From contig JADNRV010000078.1 in the NCBI GenBank assembly GCA_015499995.1, forward strand, positions 1 through 64,000: a DNA stretch of 64,000 bases, given 5' to 3'. Shown here in pieces: positions 22,864 through 34,737 of this stretch (positions are counted from its first letter, which is position 1; every line of letters begins with the position of its first letter). The translations under genes and the position numbers were made by a program. This DNA comes from Flammula alnicola (taxonomy: Eukaryota > Basidiomycota > Agaricomycetes > Agaricales > Strophariaceae). The notes beneath the pieces are model-generated. The model worked only from the letters and a program-made list of their open reading frames with translations. It ran no database searches and was not told the origin of the DNA.

Positions 22864-25408
22864 ATGGCAAACGACGTCCTTCGACTACCTGCTTATCCAT
22901 CAACACAGTCTCGCGGAGGGCTATCCGCGTCCCAGCTGGCCACATTGAATCAGACAATAGCTTCTACTCTGAGCACTGTTCTCGTATTACCCCCTGAAAA
23001 GCGCGATACACCATCTACACGCAACTTCCTCATCACCTACTCCCGAGACACAGCCTTCCAAACCCTGCAAAACCTGATATGGCGTGATAGCTTCCAGGAC
23101 TCCAGAATCGCCAGCACCCACCCCAAATCTGCAGATGAAAAACTTATCCAGAAGCGAAGCCTTTTGTTGGCGGAGAAACTCGCCCAAACTGCCCCCGGCC
23201 CTGATATTCAGATTCTCCTTGATCTGTCAATCATCTACGCGCGGACTCAGCCCTCCCAGCTGCACCTCGTGTTCGGTGCTGCACTCCAGTCGGATCCTGC
23301 TTATCCCAGATTATCACGAACGACCTCGTTCCGGGGTTCACGACGCTTTTGTCCCAGCAGACCCTGACGTCCCAAGGTCTCTATGCCCAACGGAAAGTGG
23401 CAGAGTGTGTCTTCGCGTTCCTGCGTGGCGCAAAAGGCACCCCAGATCTGATTCGACCGTTTGCGCACAACAAACAGTTTATTGTGGCTCTGGCATCGCT
23501 TTATGACGTGGGTATGACCGCGATCGCGACATCATATGGCGGAATTCCTGCATTGACTGCCGGGATCTCAGCACAGGACAGAGAGGCAGACGAGTGGGAA
23601 CGTATCTGGGTAGAAACGAAAGTTACATTGCTCGATGCCTTTCACATCATTCTTTCCGCTCTGCTCGACGCTCTCGCTGCTTGTCCACCCGGGCCGCAGC
23701 TGGCTGCAGAAGCAGAACGCACTTTCGACACGATTTTTGCGCTCCTAGAAGCTCCGTCGTCTTCTTCCACCGGCACTTCCACGCCATTCCTCAACCAGTC
23801 CTTGCTCGCCGACTACCAACAATCCTATTCACTCTCCAAGACCCTCGCTACCGCGCTCAAACACGCGCAAGAAAAGGACGTTCGACTGGATCTCCTCGAA
23901 AGTACTCTACAATCATTCAACACCACCTCCGACGGTAACTCCGACGGACCCAAGACAAGAAACCCAGGTGCCCTCAAAATCCTCCTCCGTTCATCAGGCA
24001 TCCAACCCGGCATCGACAATCTCGGCACTCGCAATGCACGCCCTCAACCCGTCCCAGAGCCTGCAGCTTCCAGCGCTCCTGTTTCTGATCACAAAGGCAA
24101 AGGAAAATCGCGTGCTCCGCCTCCTCCGTCCTCGTTCTCAGACCCCGATCTGGACATAAAAGCCACGCAAGTCCTGGACATCCTCCCTAACACGCCGCCC
24201 CACTACGTCAAGCTTCTGCTGGCCCACGAACGATACGGCCGAAACCCGGAGAAAGTGATAGAGGCGCTGTTGGAGGGCACGGCGATGAGCGAGGAGGAGA
24301 TCGCGGATTGGCAAGGCTTGATTGAACAGGATGATAGTGGAGGCGCAATCGTCGAGCTTCAACGGCAGCAGCAGCAGCAGCAATATAGCCTGGACCAAAG
24401 GCAGAACGTGTTCGATAACGAGCAGCTGGATATTTCGCGATTGCGAATCGGCAAGAAAGCAGCTGGGTACGTGATTGCGGTTCCTGGTCAGCCCTGCGTG
24501 CTAACGATATTGTATTGGATTACAGAGATGAAGTCTTGCGAGATCGTAGCTTCATCGACGAGATGAAAGCTGATATCCTCCGTCGTGCAGAGGCGATTTC
24601 GGATGACGAGGAAGAGGAAGGTGATTCAAGTGCCTTCGTCGAACCCGGTGCGGTCAGCAAAAGCAGCAAAGGAAAGGGCAAGGAGCTCGGAGGTCCATCA
24701 CGAGCCGCTGATTTGGGCCCTGACGATGATGATGAAAACCTCGTCGCGCTTCGTGTCGCAGGAGATGGCGAGGACAGTGGCGATGAAGACGACGACGACG
24801 AGGAGGAGGAGGAGAAAGAGCAGGAAGAGCAGACCCCTGAAACGATCCTGGAGCTTGCGTACCTGCGTGATCCCAAGGTATTCGATCGGGATGCTGGAAC
24901 GCGGCGGAGCAAGGCCAGGACAGATCTGAAAACTCAGACAGGTAAGCTAGGTCACTGAAAGTCAAATTTTGCGCCTTCCGCTAACAATATCTATATTAGG
25001 GTGGGCAGATGAACAAATCGAGGGGTGGAGAGTTATGCTAGAACGAAACGTGAGTTTGCCAGTGCTTTGAGTATTCATGATACTGATCATGTCTGCATCG
25101 ACCCCCAGCCTGCTCGCAAGGAGAAGATGATAGAGAAACATGCTTTCAGAGGCAATGAGAAGGGCCTTGAGGTTCGTTCCGCAGGTGGTAGCAGTGGTGG
25201 CCGAGGACGGGCAAGAGGTGGCCCTCGTGGAGGTCGTGGACGCGGAGGGGGCAGGGGAAGAGGAGGCGGGGGTGGCGGCGGAGAGAGTAGTGCTCGAGAA
25301 CGCGCATGGAAGGACAAAAACAAGGCTAGTCGAGGAAATCATAACCGTAAAAGAGGGCACGATAAGAAAATGGCTCGTGCTGGGGCTGTGGCCGGACCTT
25401 CAACTTGA
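22864..25408 (+). CDS. CUE3: CUE-domain protein, ASCC2/Cue3-like (apparent frame break)
   Basis: Four exons (22864-24466, 24526-24941, 25000-25049, 25109-25408). The CUE domain at about residues 431-475 has the motif QVLDILPNTPPHYVKLLL and a following ALLEG. The N-terminal helical half matches ASCC2-type proteins, and the C-terminus is acidic, then Gly/Arg-rich (RGRGGGRGRGG). Cue3/ASCC2 is known as a ubiquitin-binding part of the complex that splits collided ribosomes. Near 23305 the frame changes: one added base in the CCC tract restores a 789-residue protein through QIITNDLVPGFTTLL, and a 41-nt intron (23268-23308 region, GTGTTC to CCCAG) would also work. The start was chosen at MANDVLRL. 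Confidence 0.85.
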
Positions 25409-25592
25409 CGTTTTGATAGCACGTAGTATTGGATGTCCTTCATACAAGTAGAGGAGTAATATGGTAATACAATTGGATTGTAAAATATGGATGAAGGAAG
25501 GGAAATGTTGATACATCACAGCAATGATCAGAAAGAACAGCAAGTACTCGAGTACAGAACGTGAAAATTTGATGAGGTGTCCTTTTTAAAAA
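25409..25592. other. Tail-to-tail intergenic gap
   Basis: A 184-bp gap separates the convergent stops of the CUE-domain gene and the RPA3 gene. No obvious terminator beyond AT-rich DNA is seen. Confidence 0.5.
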
Positions 25593-26155
25593 TCAACAGA
25601 ACATCTTCGCGTAAAATCGGGGATCGTGTATCAGCTCTATCGTGTCATTGACGAGCTTCATGTCTAGAAGACTGTTAGAAAATATGGCAAAGGAATGGCG
25701 CAGGAAGCCGCACCTAGGTCCGAACCCAGGTTTACACAGGCCAACATCTGCACCGTCGTCGAGTCGGTAACGCGTCCAATTACTTCGATATAAGTATCTG
25801 TAATATCGGCGTTCTGTGAAATATTTGCATTAGTACAATGAGTAATAGATGAGGCCCGAAACCAAAGTGTGGGGGACAACTGGGCCGAGAGAGACAAACG
25901 TACAGAGGCGACTTGGACAGTCACTTGGCCGCCATCGCTCGCTTCAACAGTTATACGTTCTCCATCGAGCTAACAAAAATCAAATACGCGTCGGTTCAAC
26001 GGAAGTCTTTCAGGGATAGAAATTCTTGAACTCACTTTGAGAGCTTTACACGGGAGACGGATGTGTTTTCCAACATAGTCTGCTAGGCGAGCAGAATTCA
26101 CGCGCGTAGAGAGGTCTTTGTCCTTGTCAGAGCTGTCGTGTTGGTCGGAGAACAT
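25593..26155 (-). CDS. RFA3: Replication protein A subunit 3
   Basis: Four exons (26155-26036, 25969-25904, 25813-25714, 25663-25593) encode about 118 residues, the normal size for RPA14. The OB-fold reads VNSARLADYVGKHIRL, then DGERITVEASDGGQVTVQV, TYIEVIGRVTD and a C-terminal helix segment LVNDTIELIHDPRFYAKMF. RPA3 completes the heterotrimeric single-strand DNA binding complex used in replication and repair. The introns are typical GT-AG, 49 to 90 nt. The start faces the kinase-like pseudogene 227 bp to the right, so its promoter lies in that gap. Confidence 0.93.
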
Positions 26156-26382
26156 TGCAGTAAGTGTTAATTACAAGATGAAAAACGCGTCGTACTGCGA
26201 TAATCATCATCATGGTGTAAATATACGACAACAACGCGCCGTGTTTTTCTTTCCAGTCAAAAAACATATACAAGTTGTATACAAGGCTCATCCATAGTCC
26301 ATTCCAATGATTCCATACGAAACCCATTAGTGTTATGTCTTTGCTCTTTTCTTGTTACAACACATTTACCTCAAGTTCCAGG

Positions 26383-27255
26383 ATGACCTTGCTGCTGAGC
26401 GCTGAGGTTGAACAACCAGCCCAAGTCTACACGCATTATCCTGAAGTCGAGTCTATCAACTACTATCGCCCTGGCGTATACCATCCGGTCCATATCGACG
26501 ACGTCTTCAACGAACGCTATCGCGTAGTTAAGAAGCTCGGATATGGATCCTATGGCACTTTTTGGCTAGTCAAAGATCTGGTATCCGGCCGACCTGCCTC
26601 TCTCAAGGTTCTCGTCGCTGAGGCCAGCAACAGCTCTTCCGAGATCGTTGTCCTTCGTCATCTCAAACACACCAAGATGGATGGACCAGACCGTCAGTTT
26701 GTCGTACTTCTTGATGGCTTCAAAATCGAAGGACCGAATGGGATGCACCAATGCATCGTTACTGAGCTGCTTGGCCCGACTTTGGCGTCCGATCTCTCGA
26801 ATATTTACTATGAAAAAATGGCGTTTCCCGTTGACATCGCGAATAAGATGGTCACCCAAATCGCTCAGGGCGTGGCCTATTTGTACAGCTGCGGGGTCAT
26901 CCACGGTGGTATTACATATGTTTCACAAGTATTATCTCCAGTCCTCCACTTGGGCGACATCCTCTTCGACGTCCTTGACGTGTACTGGACCGACCAAGAT
27001 ATTGTAACATATTTTGGAACCCCCTGAAATTGGCCCCTCATCAGTATAGACAATGACCCAGTTCTCTCCAAACCTGATATATCGTTTGCGGGCCCAATAT
27101 GCCGGCCTTGCTCGAGCACTATCTACGGAGGCCCTCCACCGTACACATCAAGATCTGCGATTTCGCTGAGGCCTTCCTCTGGGACAACACCCCGCAGAAA
27201 GTGAAGATGCACATACCTTGCGTGTACGCCGCTCCAGAGTTAATATTCCACGATT
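26383..27255 (+). pseudogene. SRPK-like kinase, broken and fused to an APH relative
   Basis: The N-terminal part is a well-kept SRPK-like kinase lobe: NERYRVVKKLGYGSYGTFWL (glycine loop), SLKVLVAEAS, then QFVVLLDGFKIEGPNG, QCIVTELLGPTL and VAYLYSCGVIHGG. A 33-nt intron-like gap (GTATTA to CTCCAG) leads to HLGDILF. The usual HGDLHxGN loop lacks the catalytic Asp. The frame then stops at 27027 and resumes in another frame with KICDFAEAF (DFG position reads DFA) and YAAPELIFHD. Stop plus frameshift make it a pseudogene. The kinase homology ends at about 27255 and APH-like sequence begins directly after. Confidence 0.75.
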
Positions 27256-28163
27256 TCATCACCGGATTTCTGCCGCAGAAGCACATTCGAGAATTGGCAC
27301 CTTCCATACTCATCCCCGAGGTCCTGCACTACGACTCAAACACAGAAAATCCGCTGCAAGGGCCTTACATTTTGGTGCGGAAGCTTGAAGGTCAAAATCT
27401 CTTTCAAACTCACCCAGCGCTTATCCGTGGCTAGAAACATCGCCCGACTCATAATGCAGATACACACTATCCCACTATCATCTGGGTTGGGCCCCCTGTA
27501 TGTCAGGAATGATAGCTTGGTCGCCGGCCGACCCCTCGTCGATCCCTGGGGGGCAACGCCGATGGTTCCGACGCTACTTACCTCCCTCCCCCGGTCCAAA
27601 CTCTTCATGACTTCCTCCTAAGGCGATTCTCAGAATTCGTGGAAAAGGCTACCGACGAATGTGACGAGGTTGGCAAGCACTATTTCGGCTGTCTACGCAG
27701 CACCAGTGAATCCTTGTTGCGCAGATTCACCACCCCCGTTTCTGGTACAAACGTCCATCCCTGCGACTTTGCCTCTCGCAATATCCTTGTCTGCTAGAGT
27801 GAGGTCACCAGAGATTGGGAAGTCAGTGGTGTTCTAGATTGGGACGGTTGCGAAATCGCCCCAGCGGAGATAGCTTACCTCTGCCCCGGGTGGCTGTGGG
27901 CAAGTCATGACGACCCCAAAGACACCGATAGTACCTGCGAGTCACTGTTGGATTGGGATCCAGATGAGCGCGTATTCAATGAGTAATGTGGTTCTGTGAA
28001 GGCAGCGTTTGTAGACGAGGTTGAAATTTTATTGCCGGGATTCATGGATGTTGTGAGGAGTACTAGAGAGCGATCACTAAAGAAATTGTGGAAGTTGGCG
28101 AGGCATGGAATATCTTCAACTCAGGACGTCGCCATGGCGGACAAGTTGATTCAACTTGATTGA
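27256..28163 (+). pseudogene. Fungal APH-type phosphotransferase remnant
   Basis: This continues from the kinase part. It reads LIPEVLHYDSN, GPYILVRKLEGQNLF, then shifts frame to RLSVARNIARLIMQIH and later to LHDFLLRRFSEFVEK. The phosphotransferase loop reads HPCDFASRNILV instead of HxDxxxxNxLV, followed by an in-frame TAG at about 27796, then VSGVLDWDGCEIAPAEIAYL (the IxDWD motif of APH enzymes) and another in-frame stop (TAA near 27986). The coding trace ends at 28163. At least two frameshifts and two stops show loss of function. The substrate of the family in fungi is unknown. Confidence 0.75.
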
Positions 28164-28705
28164 GGCAGCAGCTCTGCGGCGGGACAAGGAAGGTAAGTAA
28201 GTATTCTTTCTTTTGTACTTAGATTGGTGTAGGTGTAGATCCCACGGCCACGTCGCGTCGTTAATTACAGTCGTACAGTCGATTTACTTCATTTTAATGA
28301 CATTTAGACCACCTCGATGACCGAAGACTTCCTAAAATTGAGCCTTTTCACTTGAAGCTTGATTCTGACCTGGTATTTGGCCATGCTTGCCTTGAGCCTC
28401 ACAAGTTGAAGCAAGCCGCGTGAATTCGACCATTCCTTTCAGCATGGTGGTTTGACCTAGGAAAGCCTACGGAACGACAGCAAGAGTGGTTCTGCCCCTC
28501 GGTTTTCGGTTGTGTCTAAGAAGCTTACTGTGAGGTGTTTAGTTTGCGTTCTCTCGAAAGATTGATTTGTTTACCTTTTCATTTCTGCTCGAAGTTGCGA
28601 CGTTCCTTCAACTCTGATTAGGGTTTCGTCCAATTATTCGCTCGGAACGCTCGGCACATTATAAGTGTCTACTTGCTCCCGAGATCGCCTGATATTTATC
28701 GTTCC
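28164..28705. other. Intergenic region, promoter of the DUF6604 gene
   Basis: The 540 bp after the pseudogene hold no gene. The last 200 bp are pyrimidine-rich on the plus strand, as expected for a fungal promoter. Confidence 0.5.
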
Positions 28706-31279
28706 ATGGACGCAAAATCCTCAGTACCCCGTTTGCCTAAATTCTACTACAACACCTATCGCCAATACAAAGAAAACGAGAGCAAGATCGTGCGATGGGT
28801 GCATATAACGGTCGCAAAAATACGTGAGAGGGCGCATGGTCAGACAGCTCCGCCTTTTCGTGGTCGCGCCCAGGGAAACAAGGCCAGGAATGGAGGAACG
28901 AGAAGGACACAACCATTAATGGATCCAGACTTGTCTTCTCCAAAGTTTCCGCTTCGCCTGTTTGTCGATCTCGTCCGAGAAATTGCGGCAAGCGACGTTG
29001 TCATACCCATCTCAAAGCTTACTCTCCTTGAGCTATCCATCAAACAAAGGAAAACTACAGCTGCTTTCTATTCAGCTGACGCAGAGGCCGCGGAAAATAA
29101 CAGGACCCATCGCTACGCAATACAGTCTTATTCCCAGGCCCTTTCAATACTGAAGGACGCGGAGAAGAAAAGGGCGGAGAAGGACGGAGGTTTGGCCGAA
29201 ACCCTTCACAGCGCTCTGACGCTTAATCCCGCTGTGGATGATAATATCTTCGCTTTGTCTGAAGCTATACAGCACCTCTCGGTTGTCTTGGATGAAGAAG
29301 ATTTCGAAGGCTCTCCTTCTGCAGGGTCATCGCAGAACGAGTGGCTTCGCGACAATCCTATGGTCAACTCTCCGAAATCCGGCGGGAAATCCCGAAAGCC
29401 GCAACCATTCCCTCTAGAAGAATACGAGCTCGTCCCGGACGACTATTTCGAATCCAAATCCAAAAAGTCGAAGCCCGCTCAGGACGACACCTTCGAGGCA
29501 TTAAGGTGTTTCCTTCTCGACGTGCATAATATGCGCAAGTACTGCAACCAAGTCTGGAAGTCGGTCGTTCCTGAAGGAAACACCAGCCATATTGCAGCCT
29601 CATTCGTGACCAACAAGGCTGTTCAGCTTATCAAACAGATGGAATACGCTCTTCTCGCCGATTTCCCTGCATTAAAGGATATGCACCATGCTTTCGAAAT
29701 GCTCCTCGAGGTCATTACTTCCCAGTTGCCGCCTGGCGCGAACGAGGAGACACTCTATCCCTTCAAGGAGCAGATGATGTATTATACCTGGAAAAGTCTC
29801 CAACAATTCGGGAATATGCTGGAAAACAATCCGGTGCCGGTCCTACGTGATGGGTTTTTTGGGTACTTCGACCCCCTCGCCGACCGTCAGAAGATGTGGG
29901 CGATGGAAAAGTACGTTGAGGACCGGTGCATCATGTGCAACCACTGGCCAGACCTCATTCTGATCAACCGTTCCCTCGCTAACAAGACGTCCGCTAATGA
30001 TACTCATACGTTCAAATTCCTCGGAAGTCAGGGGCTCGTGAAGGATTTCAAAGAGTTCCACCAAAACAAGGCGCGACCCGTAACCTGGGCGTTGATCTTC
30101 GCTTGTCAAATGCAGGCTGATAGTGTCCAGGCTCGGAGACGATATCTGAAGTACGACTTGCAGGTCATGAGAAACCTAGGGAGCAATATCAAGAAGGAAT
30201 ACCTCGACTTCCTGAACGACGGCGTGCTCTATGATAAAAACATGGACCTCATCGCGAAGCCGTTTATCAATCAGTCAAACGTCGAGATCTACAATTGGCT
30301 TGAGCTGGACCGTGTTATGGAAGCCAAGCTCAAATTCGGTTGGGATAAGCTCAGCAAGCAGGCCACGCAGAAGGACGCGCTTTGGTTGCAGAACCCCTGG
30401 TTGACTGCAAATGCCATATCCGAGGCTAGCCTGGACTTCTTCTTCGCCGGTGTCGCTGTCGTTGGCGCTGCGGGTTTCGTACAAAGCGCGATTCAACTAT
30501 GGAATATGCTCAGGCAGACAGGGTACCTCGACCCACCAAGCTCGAGCTCCATCGTCGAGAAAAATTCTACGTCAACGAAGGAGCGCATATTACTCTTTGA
30601 CCATCTCATGGAGGTGTTTGGCGACAAGGTTTTCTCTGGCCCACCTCCGAAGTCCGGTTTCCTCAAACAGTGGGATCTAATGATGGGCGTCCGTGCAGAG
30701 GACTTCGCCCGCGGCAAGAGGCAATTGAAGAAAACAGCAGAGCCCAGTCTCCGATCTCGGGCGCATAACGAATCCGGGCGTGGCATAGTCGCCACTATTA
30801 GCGAGCTATACAATGTTCATGAAGCCAACTACTTTACCACGGACACATCCGCGTCTCAAAAGCGCTCCTCCGGGAAAGACGACAAGCACCCTCTTGCGGC
30901 CACTCTGGATTTGGCCAACTCTGAGCTTGGACAGTCGGCTACGCTACCCTCTGAGGATTCCTTCCAACCACGCGGCCCGCTTCTTAACCTGAACTTATTC
31001 AAAATCCATCGCCTCTGTGTGCGCATTTTCACAGAGCTAGAGCCTATCTTGCGACCAGATATCGAACTGTTCATTCGCCAGCCCCTGGACCACGAACAGA
31101 TCAATTGGCCGTATCTCACTGGTTGGATTGCACGGACGGAAGGGCTGCCAGGCAATAACAACATGCCCGATCGCGTGATGTTGAAGAAAGCAGCGGAGGT
31201 GGTGCAAAGGCTGGCAGGAGATAAAGAGCTTGGGTTCTTTTTAATGCGTGAAGAAGCAGATGAGAATCTGATTTTGTGA
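28706..31279 (+). CDS. DUF6604 domain protein
   Basis: A single intronless frame of 857 codons from the ATG at 28706 (an ATG at 28673 would add 11). The N-terminus (PKFYYNTYRQYKENESKIV, then an RER/basic block and LVREIAASDVVIP) matches the fungal DUF6604 module as I know it. The middle has Cys/His residues (RCIMCNHWPD) and the C-terminal part ends with LAGDKELGFFLM. A short hydrophobic stretch around FFFAGVAVVGAAGFV may be a buried helix. Lack of introns contrasts with its neighbours and may indicate retroposition or family habit. The function of the family is unknown. Confidence 0.85.
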   Translation: MDAKSSVPRLPKFYYNTYRQYKENESKIVRWVHITVAKIRERAHGQTAPPFRGRAQGNKARNGGTRRTQPLMDPDLSSPKFPLRLFVDLVREIAASDVVIPISKLTLLELSIKQRKTTAAFYSADAEAAENNRTHRYAIQSYSQALSILKDAEKKRAEKDGGLAETLHSALTLNPAVDDNIFALSEAIQHLSVVLDEEDFEGSPSAGSSQNEWLRDNPMVNSPKSGGKSRKPQPFPLEEYELVPDDYFESKSKKSKPAQDDTFEALRCFLLDVHNMRKYCNQVWKSVVPEGNTSHIAASFVTNKAVQLIKQMEYALLADFPALKDMHHAFEMLLEVITSQLPPGANEETLYPFKEQMMYYTWKSLQQFGNMLENNPVPVLRDGFFGYFDPLADRQKMWAMEKYVEDRCIMCNHWPDLILINRSLANKTSANDTHTFKFLGSQGLVKDFKEFHQNKARPVTWALIFACQMQADSVQARRRYLKYDLQVMRNLGSNIKKEYLDFLNDGVLYDKNMDLIAKPFINQSNVEIYNWLELDRVMEAKLKFGWDKLSKQATQKDALWLQNPWLTANAISEASLDFFFAGVAVVGAAGFVQSAIQLWNMLRQTGYLDPPSSSSIVEKNSTSTKERILLFDHLMEVFGDKVFSGPPPKSGFLKQWDLMMGVRAEDFARGKRQLKKTAEPSLRSRAHNESGRGIVATISELYNVHEANYFTTDTSASQKRSSGKDDKHPLAATLDLANSELGQSATLPSEDSFQPRGPLLNLNLFKIHRLCVRIFTELEPILRPDIELFIRQPLDHEQINWPYLTGWIARTEGLPGNNNMPDRVMLKKAAEVVQRLAGDKELGFFLMREEADENLIL

Positions 31280-31902
31280 ATGCTTCCTTTTGTTATATGC
31301 CTTCAGTTTGATATATTACAATCGCATTGTGTGTTACTGGCGCTTTAGAAGAGCGGATTTGCAATGTAGTTATACCTCTTTCATTAATAATATACTAGTT
31401 ACGAAAGTCAATGTATCTTTACAATACTATTTTACCCAGTAGTCAATCTTGTTCCCACCCAAGGGCATAAAGAATGTCATCTTGTTTAGCACCTTGGGTA
31501 TGTTGGTCGGTCCTTGGCAGTACTATATACTCTAGGTAAATGTCAGTGGACGCGGCGAGGAGACCATCGAAAGCCTCCCAGAAATACCAGCGCAGGAGAT
31601 AAGAGATGCGAAGGCCATATGATAGCTTGAGCCATTTACCACATCGTCCAGGTTGACGAGGGGCAGATGTCGAAGATCTCTGTTCGATACTGCCTGCACG
31701 GAAAACACCGGACACTGGACGTGCGGAGACAGGTGAATCGCCAAGTTTTGCTAGTCCTTCACGTCTCAAGCACCACACGCTCAGGCCGATGAACGTCGGC
31801 GTCTAAGCTTCAATATCCAACATGCAGGAATGGTACCCCGATTCCGACGTCAGGCCAGCATTCTAATCCATCTCTGATGACTTGGACCGATTGGACTAGG
31901 AT
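31280..31902. other. Intergenic region with a weak minus-strand frame
   Basis: A 111-codon minus-strand frame (31778-31443) includes an aromatic-rich stretch (YLLRWYFWEAFDGLLAA). It has no start context, partner exon or known motif. It may be a gene fragment and is not called as a gene. Nothing else is recognised. Confidence 0.35.
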
Positions 31903-34737
31903 TCACCAGAATCTCCCAAAAACGCTACCCCTTCCTGCACTATCACCCAAGAACATACCAACACCCTCCTGGATTGCAACACTGACAGGCCGCATCGGCG
32001 CCGAGTCATATACATGGGGGCAGGGCTGAGGAAGTGGTCTAGGCACGAGATGGGGATTTGTGCCACTATCCGGGTTGGATGGATTGAAGGAAAGGTCTTT
32101 CTCGTAGATGGAGGGTAACCGCGGTGATGATGCAAGATCGGCGTATTGTGGGTCATTGTAGATTGAGCGAGCCGCCTTGAGTCGAGTCAGGATCTGTTGT
32201 TCAGACGAAAAGCCAATGAGCATATATCGTCAAAAAAGAACCCATGCTTACCTGCTCATAAAACGCGATTTCTCCGTCTAGATGATCAACCGCAACCATT
32301 TTCAGATCCTCGCCTTTCTGAGTATGGTACACGTCCATTTCCGCCATTGTCGTATTCAGTACGGTCTCGCATCTTGCCACCAAGTCTTCGTCGGCCTAAA
32401 ATAAGTTGACTCTTGAGCATGGTACAGAATCCAGGAGAAGACAAGACGGACATATGTCGGCCCAGTGCCGCTGCCTACAGCCTCACGATAAGGCGATAGG
32501 GTTGACTTATGTGTGGTAATCACGCTCTGTTACATCGTCTATCCTCAGCAACCCCATGCACAGACTAAAAGATACGAAACTGACCTCGTATAAAGAAGAA
32601 GGATGCGCCATAAGCTTAAGAGATTCGTGCGTAGCTAATTGAGTTCTGCGGGCCTGCGTGAAAAAGGAGTTAATTTCAGGCAGGAAATAAGCAGACAGAG
32701 GGCATGACTACACACATGTCCGTCGTACAAGTTGGCTACAGTTTGTAGCGTCTCACAAGTTTTTTGAACCGCTTTTGTCAACTTCAGACAATCTGTTGCC
32801 AAAACCAAAATTAGCGTATATTCCCAAGCAAAGAGTTCAACAAGAAAAAAGAGAAAATAAACGCATATACCCACCTGCACATCCTTCTCGCCAGCACCAC
32901 GCCCCATCTTTATTCATTAGCCCTTTCTTCTTATCGGCACCCTTTTCGTTCGAGTGTTTAGGGGTATCCTCGCCCTCCTCCTCGCTTGTTATTCCGGGGG
33001 CAGGCGCTGATGCGATCGGTTTCGACGTTATCAGAGAGAGGAGCGAGTACGACAGAAGGCGCTCCGCCTTTGACATTTCTGTTCAACTCACATTAGATGG
33101 CTATGGACTGAGAAAAAAGAGAAGAAACATCCACTGACCAATCCTAGCTTCTCTGACCCTTCCGAAAACGCTTCGCAGGCCCTGGACACCCTTTCCAACT
33201 GCTCTTGCATGCGTTCGGAAGGAATCTATGGCATCTTCTGCGTCCTCGAGGTCGACATTGAAGGCGGGGTGGTAAACCCGGGCGTAGAAAGCTGGGCCAG
33301 CAGCAGGTGCAGAGAGATGCTGTGGGAGGAGACGGGCCCATTCCTGGTAAAAGTAATTATCAATACCCGAATTTACGCCAGAAATTCATCGAAGACTCAC
33401 ACCATCGTTTTCACATCCCAAGAAAAAGACGACGACCTCTGCATAGCGCAGTACAGGGTGCCTAACGATCTTATTCAAATACCGCTCCAAATCACCCCTC
33501 CTGGCTTCAACGAAGTCCTCGCTAAATCGGCCTGCATATTGCTTCTCCGGAAGCGGAGGTAAAACAATCCCTGGCAGGCGACGCGAGAGTGCTGTGTGCA
33601 GCATAACGAACTGCGAGAAACGGCGCTGTACTGTGATACGTGTCGCTGCTTCTGAGGTGGTCGTAGGCGACGGAGGATGCAAATCGTCTGGATCTGCAAC
33701 TTCTACCCAATCCGCTGGTGCTGCTGGGGTCGGAGGTACCGGAAACAAGGATGTGACGCTGTACATGGTGTATGCTCCAGATATGCCAGAGGTCATCTTG
33801 GAAGGAGAATGTACGAGAACGCTGAAGGAAGGAGTTTTGGCACGCCAAACAGGTCCTGCTGGTCCTGCATCGATGGCATGCCGGTCAGCTTCACCTAATC
33901 CCAGGAAGTTTTGTTTTGCACGCTCCTCTTCTAGAGTTTCAAGCATTGAGGCGGAGGTGCCTTCTTTCGCATGTCCATTAACCTTTGTCTCAGGAGGCAG
34001 GGCAGGGACGGAACTGCCGTTCAATAAAAATGATTCTGCACCACTTGTCACGAAGCTCGAAAATCTGTTCAGGGTTTTGCCACCCAGAAGACTGCGGCGG
34101 AAGCTTGGGAAGGCAGGCAGCCATTCTCCTGTGTGCTGTAGTATCAGAGGCGAAGGCGACGATTGAGCCTGGGAAGAACGAGGAGAGCCACGAGGTGTAA
34201 TAGATGAGCTTGAGGCTTCTCGTTCTTTTGTAACGTCGAGCTGGAGATCAGGTGAAAGCGAAAAGTCCACAGTTAGCTATCGGTTCCCTTGAGATGAAAG
34301 ACCCATCAATATGAAGTCGGAAAACATACTGTGTAATATGTCTGAGGTAAAAGCCCAATTTCTCCGGTCGCGTCTCTCACAAGACTCCAACCATCACCGA
34401 CATCTTCCTTCACTACATCGACCTCGTCGCTGGCCTCGACCCTCAGCTCCCTAAACTCCGCCTTTCCTTCAAATGCGTACAATACTCGCGCAGGACGCGT
34501 CATCATTTCAGGCTCATACTCTGCCTCATCCTCCGATAGAGAAGGCCGTGCATCTGACTCGGAACGATACTGTCTCGACCGCGCTTTGGATACCGAGGGC
34601 GCGGGGGTACCAGTTTCGAGATGTTCAGTCCATGCAGCAGATGTGTTGATTCCTGCATCGAATTCAGAAGCGGGTCTCTGAGAAATTGTACTTGGAGGTC
34701 CTGGTGGATATCGAGAAGATCTTGGGAGGGTGGCCAT
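31903..34737 (-). CDS. SH3-PX sorting-nexin-like protein with BAR-like C-terminus
   Basis: Nine exons (34737-34330, 34240-33401, 33343-33139, 33078-32875, 32792-32716, 32653-32585, 32526-32452, 32395-32252, 32193-31903) keep one frame and encode about 770 residues. An SH3 domain lies at residues 81-136 (ARVLYAFEGKAEFRELRVEA, then GDGWSLVRD). A PX domain lies at about 280-412 with RRFSQFVMLH, the PPLPEK turn and RRGDLERYLNKIVRHPVL. The C-terminal 300 residues are helical and BAR-like (LTKAVQKTCETLQTVANLYD). SH3-PX-BAR proteins of the SNX9 kind bind phosphoinositide membranes and shape endocytic tubules; the same role is inferred here. The start at MATLPRSSR is the first Met in this frame after an out-of-frame coding-like stretch. 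Confidence 0.85.
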
